Shown: piece after piece, positions 18,603-26,300 of the stretch | Numbering within the stretch: the stretch's first letter is position 1 | How the letters are laid out: every line of letters begins with the position of its first letter | Source: Candidatus Avelusimicrobium cornigerorum | GTDB lineage: Bacteria > Elusimicrobiota > Elusimicrobia > Elusimicrobiales > Elusimicrobiaceae | Assembly: GCA_002309715.1 (NCBI GenBank) | Contig: DBXW01000005.1 | Span: 251,479 to 315,478, forward strand | Length of the DNA: 64,000 nt | Direction: 5' to 3' | Position numbers and translations under genes: made by a program | Notes under the pieces: model-generated | Seen by the model: the letters and a program-made list of their open reading frames with translations, nothing else | The model's database searches: none | Told to the model about the DNA's origin: nothing

Positions 18603-19580
18603 TTACAAAATCTGGCAAGTGGGTGCTCCTTTTTTTTTCATTAGTTCCCGGTAGAGTTGATAAACCGGTTTACCCAGTTTTGGGTGCACATATTCCGGCA
18701 ATAAGTATGAAAGCGGTTTAAGTACAAACTCCCGCTCTGCCAAGCGCGGATGAGGAATAAATAACGGGTATTTTTCATCATCTTGTGCGATTACTTGGTT
18801 GCCGTAGAATAGAATATCTAAGTCAATCATACGCGGCCCGTTACGGAACGTGGGCACACGACCGAGTTTTGTTTCAAGTGCTTTTAATTCCCGCAACAGT
18901 GCCATAGGTTCTAAATTCGTGTTCAAAATGGCTACGGCGTTTACAAAATCGGGTTGGTTTTCAAATCCTTCCGGTTTTGATGAAATACAGGGCGAGATTT
19001 GTTTCACTTCGCCTAATCTGGCAAGGGCAGCAATGGCGCGGTCTATATTTTTCTTGGCCGGGGCCATGTTGCTGCCTAGTCCGATAACTGCTTGAGCGGT
19101 GGGAGCAGTTTCTACGGTTGGGACTTGGTATTCCGGGGCGAGTGGCTCGCCGGAAGGGGGGAGTGTCAAATCTATCGTTTGCGCCGGTCCGCAGGCCATA
19201 AATTCATCGGAAGATTTAGGCGCTGTGAGAGCGGAGTCTTTTTCATATTCCACCCAACGGTCGGGTTCTTCTGCCACGCGCACGCGGATAATTTGCGCAA
19301 ATTGTTTTTGTACGGTTTTAAAAATCCAAAGAGCGATATTTTCCGACGTTGGTTTTTTAAAAATGGTATTTAGGTCTTTGCGGTGTAATTTTTCTTTAAT
19401 ATGTGTTTGTAGGAAGGCCTGTACCTCGCGAAAATCAATTAAAAAACCTTCACTGTTAATCGGCCCGTAAAATGTAACTTGATAAGTAAATTGGTGCGGG
19501 TGGGCCGGTTCGTTTAATTGACCGTCGTGGGCGTGGATAGCGGTAAAAGTGCCGCATTGGGTTAAATAGACATTTCTCAT
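18603..19580 (-). CDS. folK: PTPS-III-like / HPPK (FolK) fusion protein
   Basis: A 325-aa bifunctional folate enzyme. The start at 19580 overlaps the folP stop (ATGA); an upstream in-frame codon would intrude further into folP. Residues ~1-115 are a 6-pyruvoyl-tetrahydropterin-synthase fold with zinc ligands His16, His27 and His29. Where this family normally has Cys (CxxxHGH), it has Glu24 in the motif ExxHxH. Glu at this place is the mark of PTPS-III enzymes, which split dihydroneopterin (or its phosphate) to 6-hydroxymethyl-dihydropterin and so replace FolB. Residues ~165-320 are 6-hydroxymethyl-dihydropterin pyrophosphokinase, with AVIGLGSNMAPA, FVNAVA and PRMIDLDILFY. The fusion would carry out two consecutive steps before the FolP reaction next door. 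A separate QueD with the normal Cys lies in the same operon. Confidence 0.85.
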   Translation of the reverse strand: MRNVYLTQCGTFTAIHAHDGQLNEPAHPHQFTYQVTFYGPINSEGFLIDFREVQAFLQTHIKEKLHRKDLNTIFKKPTSENIALWIFKTVQKQFAQIIRVRVAEEPDRWVEYEKDSALTAPKSSDEFMACGPAQTIDLTLPPSGEPLAPEYQVPTVETAPTAQAVIGLGSNMAPAKKNIDRAIAALARLGEVKQISPCISSKPEGFENQPDFVNAVAILNTNLEPMALLRELKALETKLGRVPTFRNGPRMIDLDILFYGNQVIAQDDEKYPLFIPHPRLAEREFVLKPLSYLLPEYVHPKLGKPVYQLYRELMKKKGAPTCQIL

Positions 19581-20371
19581 TTGGGTTTCTCCAGTTCCTT
19601 CCAAAAATTAAGCAGTTGCTTCGTTTCTTTTACGTCGTGCACGCGTAAGATATCCGCGTCTTGTTGTAAAGCAATTAGGTGCGCGGCCAACGTCTGCGGT
19701 AAACGCTCTTGCGGTGTGTCACCCGCTTGGCTTAAAAAACTTTTGCGCGAAAGCGCGACCAGCAACCTTATATCTAAATCTTTAAAAAATTTTAAGTGTT
19801 TTAGCAAGTGGTAATTTTGGGCGCGGTCTTTGGCAAAGCCGAAACCTACGTCTATAATGAGTTGGTTTTTAGTAAGCCCGGCGGCGGTGGCTTGCGAAAT
19901 TTTTTCGGCTAAAAATTCTTTTATCTCGCCCGGTAAATCGGTATAATCGGTTTGCGATTGCATGGTTTGCGGCGTGCCGCGCGTGTGCATTAGCACCAGT
20001 TGGGCTTGATGTTTTTTGATGAGCAAAAACAGTTCTTTTGTAGGGTTGCCGCTTACGTCATTGATAACTTGTACGCCGTTTTCAAGCCCGGCGGCGGCCA
20101 CGGAAATGTGGCGCGTGTCTAACGAAAGCGGTACTTTTACACCGCGCGCGTGCAAGGTTTTGATAAGGGGTAGCACGCGGGCGAGTTCGGTTTGTTCGCT
20201 AATGGGGGCTGCACCGGGGCGGGTGGACTCGCCGCCGATATCCAGCACGTCAGCGCCGTCTTTGATGTACGCTTGCGCGCGCGCGGCGAGCGTATCCAAC
20301 GTATTAGCCGGGTTTCCGTCATAAAATGAGTCCGGCGTGGCGTTAATAATTCCCCAGAGTTGCGTGGTCAT
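19577..20371 (-). CDS. folP: Dihydropteroate synthase
   Basis: TIM-barrel enzyme (264 aa) that joins 6-hydroxymethyl-dihydropterin pyrophosphate with p-aminobenzoate; it is the target of sulfonamides. Signatures are WGIINATPDSFYDG at the start and GADVLDIGGESTRPGA near residues 39-54. IDVGFGFAKD and the C-terminal LRVHDVKET are also present. It lies in an overlapping operon: its ATG shares one base with the folE stop (TAATG), and its stop overlaps the PTPS-FolK start. The operon supplies dihydropteroate from GTP with no folB gene. Confidence 0.96.
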   Translation of the reverse strand: MTTQLWGIINATPDSFYDGNPANTLDTLAARAQAYIKDGADVLDIGGESTRPGAAPISEQTELARVLPLIKTLHARGVKVPLSLDTRHISVAAAGLENGVQVINDVSGNPTKELFLLIKKHQAQLVLMHTRGTPQTMQSQTDYTDLPGEIKEFLAEKISQATAAGLTKNQLIIDVGFGFAKDRAQNYHLLKHLKFFKDLDIRLLVALSRKSFLSQAGDTPQERLPQTLAAHLIALQQDADILRVHDVKETKQLLNFWKELEKPK

Positions 20372-20991
20372 TATTTAATCATTTCCAAAAATTCGCTGCG
20401 TACTTCCAACTTCTTAAATGCACCGCGTATGGCACTTGTTACCATGACGGCGTTATGTTTTTCAATACCGCGCGAACTGATGCACATGTGCTTGGCTTTG
20501 CACACCACCATTACGCCGTGCGGGTGGAGCGTTTCCATTAAACTATCGGCAATTTGCGCGACGAGTTTTTCCTGAATTTGCAAGCGGCGCGCAAACACTT
20601 CCACCAGGCGCGCGAGTTTGGAAATGCCCAGCACGCGCCCGTTGGGCAAGTAGCCGATACTGATGGTACCGAAAAAGGGTTGCAAGTGATGTTCGCACGT
20701 GGAGTAAAACTCAATATCTTTAAGCACGACCATTTCTTCGCACGAGCCTTCCACAAACGTTTTTAACACGTCTTGCGGTTTTTGGTGGTAGCCGCCGAAT
20801 AGTTTTTTCCAACTTTTTACAATGCGTTTAGGGGTTTCCTGTAAACCCTCGCGCGACGGATCGTCGCCGATATAGGCAAGCATTTCGCGGATGTTTTGCA
20901 AAATTTTTTCTTCGGTTATTTGATGTTTATGAGTTTGTGCAGTTGCACGCTTAACCGTGCTGACGGGTGTTCTTTTACCAGTTTTACGCAT
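20371..20991 (-). CDS. folE: GTP cyclohydrolase I (type IA)
   Basis: Converts GTP to dihydroneopterin triphosphate, the common precursor for folate and for 7-deazaguanines (206 aa). The zinc site is seen in STCEHHLQPF plus the later Cys in VVCKAKHMCIS. SRGIEKHN is the substrate-binding segment. The start codon lies 76 nt inside the upstream queE gene. This long overlap seems real: GAGGAG (21003-21008) stands 11 nt before the ATG, and the core domain begins only ~25 residues later. The basic first 25 residues are extra to the family core. The product can feed both QueD-QueE and the FolP branch in this operon. Confidence 0.95.
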   Translation of the reverse strand: MRKTGKRTPVSTVKRATAQTHKHQITEEKILQNIREMLAYIGDDPSREGLQETPKRIVKSWKKLFGGYHQKPQDVLKTFVEGSCEEMVVLKDIEFYSTCEHHLQPFFGTISIGYLPNGRVLGISKLARLVEVFARRLQIQEKLVAQIADSLMETLHPHGVMVVCKAKHMCISSRGIEKHNAVMVTSAIRGAFKKLEVRSEFLEMIK

Positions 20992-21509
20992 AGGGTGATA
21001 TTCTCCTCTTTGTTGCTTTCGGGTTGTAAATAAACCGTTGTTTTTTCGTTTTCGTAATTATAGTATTTTTTCAAATCTTCCAAATCGGTTTTTTCGTTGA
21101 CGACGATTTTGATGACGTCTGCTTTTTTAAGCATATTTTCGCTGACGTATTTTTTGGGAGAAACGCATACAAAATCGGCCTTGCTTACGTCGCAATCGTT
21201 TGCACCGTTTGTTTCAATATGCACAATATGCCCGGCAGATTTTAACACGCTAACCAGTGCGGGTAAATCTTGTTCTGTCGGTTCTCCCCCGGTTACTACC
21301 ACCGTTTTGCACGGATACTTGGACAATTCCACCAATACTTCCAAATTATTCATCTCTTTCCCGCCGGCTAGTGCATATTTGGTGTCGCACCACGCGCACC
21401 CCATAGAGCACCCGGCCAAACGCAAAAATACCGCCGGCATGCCGGTATGTTTCCCTTCGCCTTGGATAGAGTAAAAAATTTCGCTAACCTTCCACAATGG
21501 CTGCGGCAT
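20916..21509 (-). CDS. queE: 7-carboxy-7-deazaguanine synthase QueE
   Basis: Radical-SAM enzyme that contracts 6-carboxytetrahydropterin to 7-carboxy-7-deazaguanine in queuosine synthesis (197 aa). The cluster-binding motif is CSMGCAWC (Cx3Cx2C), following FYSIQGEGKHTGMPAVFLRLAG. GGEPTEQ binds SAM. ATG 21509 is chosen because GGGAG stands 7 nt upstream, even though it lies inside the end of queD. Its 3' end overlaps folE by 76 nt. QueC and QueF, which finish preQ0/preQ1, are not in this window. Confidence 0.94.
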   Translation of the reverse strand: MPQPLWKVSEIFYSIQGEGKHTGMPAVFLRLAGCSMGCAWCDTKYALAGGKEMNNLEVLVELSKYPCKTVVVTGGEPTEQDLPALVSVLKSAGHIVHIETNGANDCDVSKADFVCVSPKKYVSENMLKKADVIKIVVNEKTDLEDLKKYYNYENEKTTVYLQPESNKEENITLCVKLVKEHPSARLSVQLHKLINIK

Positions 21510-21828
21510 TGTCGCTCTCCCAAATTTCAACGGTTTTTAAAGTTAAATTTTGTTTTTTCAGTTCCGCGCTGGTTTTATCAAATAAGTATTGCGCTAAATT
21601 TTCAGCCGTCGGGTTAGGTACCAAATCGTTTAGAAATTGGTGATCGGGCAGGAAACTGTCCAATAGTTTTTTGACCACTTTAAAATCGCACACCATGCCG
21701 TCGGCTTTGACGGGGCCTTCCAACACAAAAACGGCTTTCCACGTATGACCGTGCAAATCGTGGCAGGGGCCTTTGTACTCGGGCAAGCGGTGCGCCGCGC
21801 TAAACGAACGGATAAGTTTAATACGCAT
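21484..21828 (-). CDS. queD: 6-carboxy-tetrahydropterin synthase QueD
   Basis: A 114-aa tunnel-fold enzyme that makes 6-carboxytetrahydropterin from dihydroneopterin triphosphate for queuosine synthesis. It has the complete catalytic and zinc motif CxxxHGH (Cys22, His26, His28) plus His13, and the C-terminal VEIWESDNAAA. It contrasts with the paralogous domain in the folK fusion three genes downstream, which has Glu in place of Cys. It overlaps the upstream membrane-protein gene by 11 nt and queE by 26 nt. Confidence 0.94.
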   Translation of the reverse strand: MRIKLIRSFSAAHRLPEYKGPCHDLHGHTWKAVFVLEGPVKADGMVCDFKVVKKLLDSFLPDHQFLNDLVPNPTAENLAQYLFDKTSAELKKQNLTLKTVEIWESDNAAAIVEG

Positions 21829-22567
21829 TTTTTCCCTCCGGGACTAGATTAAAAATTTGCTGTACATAAATGATACATAAAATCAGTTGCGCTAATGGGA
21901 AAAGGGGAATATCGTACCAAAGCCGTATATACCACAAGACACTCAAGGGCCCTAACAAGAAAACCGCCCAACGCAGTAACACGCGTTGTGGCAAATGACG
22001 GCGCGTTAAAATGTTGAAAAAGAAACATACGGCTCCGGCCAGGCAAAAATTAAAGAGAAGTATCAGCGGGATAAACAACAAAGAGGCCATAAAAATAAAC
22101 GCCCGCAAAATTTGAACAAAGGATGATTTGTGTTGCGCCAGAAAATCTTGAGAAGTAGTTACGGATAAAGTGGCTGGTAATTGATAGGTCTGTACGGCAG
22201 TGGCCGAAGGAGTGTAAACAGTGTTTTGCATAAAAAGTGCCAATAGATTGTTTTGGACTAATTCTTCGGCGGTGGGTGGTGTTTGGCGCGAGGCGTCAAA
22301 ACCGATTTTAAAGTCACTCTGCGGTAAAAAAGCATATACCGGCGTTGACGGAACTGTCAGCACGCCTTTTTCAAAAGTAACTTGCGGAAAGTTTTTTAAA
22401 AAAGCCGATACATTTTGCTTAATAAAACTGCCGGAAAACCAGTAAAACATAAGTACCGAAAGCAAGGTTAAATACACTAAAAAACCGAACAAATGCCAAC
22501 GGCTTGCATAAACGAGCCGATGATACACACGAAACGAAAATAAAGTTCGTAAATGAATCCACAACAT
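21818..22567 (-). CDS. Multi-pass membrane protein, DUF1189-like
   Basis: A 249-aa inner-membrane protein. One hydrophobic helix near residues 25-48 is followed by a ~100-residue soluble loop, then three or four helices from ~150 to 240. The layout and the opening 'FSFRVYHRLVYASRW' resemble DUF1189 proteins, whose role is not known. I am not certain of the family. It is the first gene of the queD-queE-folE-folP-folK operon, overlapping queD by 11 nt. A TGATATAAT extended -10 lies 6 nt before its ATG, so this whole pterin operon may start from a leaderless transcript. Confidence 0.6.
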   Translation of the reverse strand: MLWIHLRTLFSFRVYHRLVYASRWHLFGFLVYLTLLSVLMFYWFSGSFIKQNVSAFLKNFPQVTFEKGVLTVPSTPVYAFLPQSDFKIGFDASRQTPPTAEELVQNNLLALFMQNTVYTPSATAVQTYQLPATLSVTTSQDFLAQHKSSFVQILRAFIFMASLLFIPLILLFNFCLAGAVCFFFNILTRRHLPQRVLLRWAVFLLGPLSVLWYIRLWYDIPLFPLAQLILCIIYVQQIFNLVPEGKNAY

Positions 22568-22573
22568 AGTCTT

Positions 22574-22582
22574 ATTATATCA
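22574..22582 (-). promoter_or_regulatory. Extended -10 of the pterin operon (leaderless candidate)
   Basis: On the minus strand TGATATAAT ends 6 nt before the ATG at 22567. No Shine-Dalgarno sequence is present between them. Confidence 0.6.
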
Positions 22583-22596
22583 ATTTGGGAAAAAGG

Positions 22597-23160
22597 CTAT
22601 TTGTTTAACTTGGCTTTTTTGTCTTGGCAAGTTATTTGTGAGCCTAAAAAGTAAGTTTGATTTCTTTTGAACACGCAAGATAATTTTTTGGAAACGGGGG
22701 CCTCTTGGGTAGATCCCGGTTGCGGGATCAGGCAAGCAATACGTGTGCAAGAGTAGGTTTCGCCGCATTCAGGAAAAGACGACGAGGGAAAATTGGAAAT
22801 AAACCACGAAAAATCCAAATTGTAATTAAGTGCCGCCAAAAAGTGTTCACACGTTAATTGTTCAAATGTGCAAAGCGGTTCTGCGGTAGTTTGTTCTTCC
22901 GTAATCGTTTGATCTAAAAGTTCGTAACGTTCTTTATCTACCGGATCGCCTTGTACGCGGTATGCGTCAAAACACGTATATCCCGGAGTTTGCTCTTTCG
23001 TGCATGTAAATTGCCCGAAGATATCCTGTCCCGGGCACGTGTCTTCTACGGACGAAGCCTGTGTGGTTAAATATTGCGCTTGCCCGCGAACGGTAACCGG
23101 TTTATAGGTAGACGCCGTTAAACTGCATACGCAAAGCAAGGTTAGACAAAACCGTTTCAT
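22597..23160 (-). CDS. Secreted Cys-rich protein of unknown function
   Basis: An unrecognised 187-aa protein. The ATG at 23160 is preferred over longer in-frame starts because the protein then opens with a signal peptide (MKRFCLTLLCVCSLTAS). After the signal peptide there are ten cysteines, often paired across short loops (ECGETYSC, CTFEQLTC), enough for five disulfides in the periplasm or outside the cell. No membrane segment follows. A TGCTACTAT extended -10 ends 7 nt before the ATG and there is no ribosome-binding site, so it is another leaderless candidate. The gene stands alone, 29 nt before the start of the pterin operon. Confidence 0.65.
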   Translation of the reverse strand: MKRFCLTLLCVCSLTASTYKPVTVRGQAQYLTTQASSVEDTCPGQDIFGQFTCTKEQTPGYTCFDAYRVQGDPVDKERYELLDQTITEEQTTAEPLCTFEQLTCEHFLAALNYNLDFSWFISNFPSSSFPECGETYSCTRIACLIPQPGSTQEAPVSKKLSCVFKRNQTYFLGSQITCQDKKAKLNK

Positions 23161-23167
23161 ACAGTGT

Positions 23168-23176
23168 ATAGTAGCA
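23168..23176 (-). promoter_or_regulatory. Extended -10 for the Cys-rich gene (leaderless candidate)
   Basis: TGCTACTAT on the minus strand ends 7 nt before the ATG at 23160, with no Shine-Dalgarno sequence between. Confidence 0.5.
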
Positions 23177-23325
23177 AATTTAGGGTACGTGTGGAAAAAA
23201 TGTCTTCCCAATAAAATGACTATAACCGGTACCCGCGCGGTTGTGCGCGCGTTCGGGTTGTATTGCAACAAATGGCCGATTTATGTAAGATATAACCGTA
23301 TATCCCAATTATAAGGGGGAGGAGT

Positions 23326-26300
23326 ATGGCTAAAAAAATTTTTTCTTTATTTTCTAAACAAAAATCCGCTTCTTCGGCACTGAAAAGCGTCTCTTCGGAG
23401 ATGTTGGCCTTTTTGGAAGAGTTGCCTACGTCCGTGCTTTTGGTGGAAAAAAGCGGTTCTATCGGGTATGTTAATGCGGCAGCCGCTCACTTGTTACAAC
23501 AAGAAAAATCAGTTCTCATGGGGCAAGATATAAAAAAGATCTTACACTTGACCGACGAGCAATTCGCCGCTTGGCCGGATAATACTACCAAACACACGGC
23601 TTTGGTCGCTCTGCCAAAAGAGAGGGAGATTTGTTTACAGGCCCTGGCAAAAACCGTATGGGATATGCCATTACTCATGGTTACGTTGGAAGAAACGGCG
23701 CCCAAGACAGTAGATTTGACCGAAGTGTCTGCACAAAGCGTGTTGGACTCTTTCCCGGATGCTATTACCGTACAAGATGAAAATGGGCATTGTTTGTTTT
23801 GGAACGCGCAAGCACAAAAACTTTTTGCCAAAGAGGTAACTCCCGCTGTTGGCAAGATAATTTACCAATTATTTCCTAAAACGTTATCTGCCGTTGTATA
23901 TGGATTAGACGAAGAGTTTAAAGCCGGCAAGATGCAGGCTGAGCCGGCGCGCATTTCCTACCAAAAAGATTCCGGACAAACAGGGATGTTGGCTGTTACC
24001 AAGAAACAGATACGGGGTAAAAACGATAACGAAAGACTTATTATTTCACTGTATGAAGATGCTACCGCCCGTTTGGAACATGAGCAAGATTTAGAGCGAA
24101 GCCAAAAATTATTATATGCCGTATTGGAAAACATTCCGCTCGGTATTTATACACGCGATTGTGATAAAAAAGTGACATTTATCAACAAACAAGGGTTGTC
24201 CATTTTGAACGAAACGCCCAATTCGTTAGAAGCCAAGCATGCCTATCAGGCCAAAGAAGAATCAGAAGGATATACCGATCGTGAGAAATTGATTTTGCGA
24301 GAAGGAAAAGCGTGTGAATATCCGGAGGAAGTGTATGTGGATTCTTCCGGTAAAAAGCGGATTGTACACATTATCAAAGCTCCTTTATTTGATGCCGGCC
24401 CCAAACCTATGGTGTTAACTATCGTAGAGGATATCACAAAACGCTACGAACAGGAACAAGAAGTGCAACGGGCCAATGCCTTTTTATCCGCTATTGTGCA
24501 AAACGCGCCGCTCGCTTTGTATGCTCGGTCCGAAGATGGACGTATGTTGCTACGTAATAAACAGTGTAATGCATTGTTCGGCGGGGACAGTGCATCCGGA
24601 CGTTTAGAGCATGAAACAGAGAAGCAAGTGGAGTTTTACTTCCAACGTGAACGCGATATTTTGCAAAAAGGGGAAACAATGGATATCCCTGAAGAGACTT
24701 ATATTACTCCTAACGGAGAAAAGCGGTTGTTGCACTTAGTAAAAGCCCCGGTGCAAGAAAGCCACTGTGTGGTTACTTTGGTGGAAGATATTACGCTTCG
24801 CAAAGCGCAAGAACGGGCGCTGGTGGAATCTAAAAATTTCTTGCAGACGGTGGTGGACCAATTACCGGTTTCGTTATCAGTCAAAAATTACGATGGAAAA
24901 TATATCTTATGGAATAAGAAAAGTGAAGAACTTTTCGGTGCTGCTGCTAAAGATGTTATCGGTAAGAGCGCGTACCGCTCGGATCTAAATAAAGAACAAG
25001 CCGAGTTTATACGCGAAACGGATTTGCGTGTGTTTGAAAGTAAAAAAGAGCAAAATATTCCGCAAGAACTTATTTCTTCGGCCAACGAAGGTATCAAAAT
25101 TATGCATACCGTTAAAACGCCGGTATTTAATGAAGACGGTACGCCGAATTGTTTACTGATGGTTTCGGAAGATATTACCGCTAAAACTAAAATGGAAAAA
25201 CAAATCCGTGAAGCCAGTGATAAAAACACATTACTTGTGGAAAAAGCCCGCGAAGGGGTGGTAATGGTGGAAGACGGTAAGATTATTTATGCCAATTATG
25301 CATTTTGCGAGATGTTGGGCGTTGATACATTGGAAGAAATAAAGGGCAAAACCTTGTTGGAATTTTCTACGGAAAATCACCGGGTGTTTTTGAAGGAAAA
25401 ATACGAAGCGGTACGTTCCGGAGCGGATGACGGTAAAGAGGCCATAGAAGCGCATTTCTTGCGTAAAGACGGCACGAAATTGGAAGCCAAGTTTGTTGTC
25501 ATGCTAGCCAAATATATGGGGCGGCGTGTTGTGCTGGGATTTGCCAGTGATATTACTTCGGAAAACCGTGTGCTGCGTGATTTGAAAAACGAGCGGGATA
25601 ATTTCCGCCGCGCATTTGAAAACAGTGTGCTGCCGGCTTTTATCTTGTCGCCACGCGGCTACATCTCTTCTATGAACGAGTCTTGTCGCAAGTTGTTGGG
25701 TTTTACTCAAGCCGATAAAAAATTCTATCGCAATGTGTATGTCCGCCCTGGCATAGCGTTATCGGTGCGTAAGGCAATGAAGGAAGGCAAATCTGCCCAA
25801 CTTAATTACACGCTTGATTTTGATAAGTTGGCCCAAAAATTCCCCGGTCGTATCACGAAAGAAGGATTGTTAGACTTGTCGGTTTCGTTTGTGCCGTTGT
25901 CTAAACGGGATGCTAAAGACGGCTCTGTAGAAGCGGAATATATGGTTTCGCTTCAATCCAAGGAAGCGGAAACGGCCGCACCGGAGCCGGCAGTTGTTCC
26001 GCAAGCACCTGCCGAACCGTTGCAAGCCCCTCAAGAAGAAATCAAATTTGCCAAAACCGCTGATGCGGCAGAATCATTGCCACCGTTGCCGCCTTTCTTG
26101 GCGGCCACTCAAGCCAGACGGCAAATAGACCGTGTGGTGCTGCCTAACAGCGAGCCGTACGCACTCTGTGATGATAATTTCTTTATTATGGAGTGTAATG
26201 AACTGTTCTGTTCGTTGTGCGGTTTGCAAAAAGATGAACTGACTGGGCAAGACATCCGGCACTTATTTCATCAAGACGAAAAACCGCTTATAGAGCAAGA

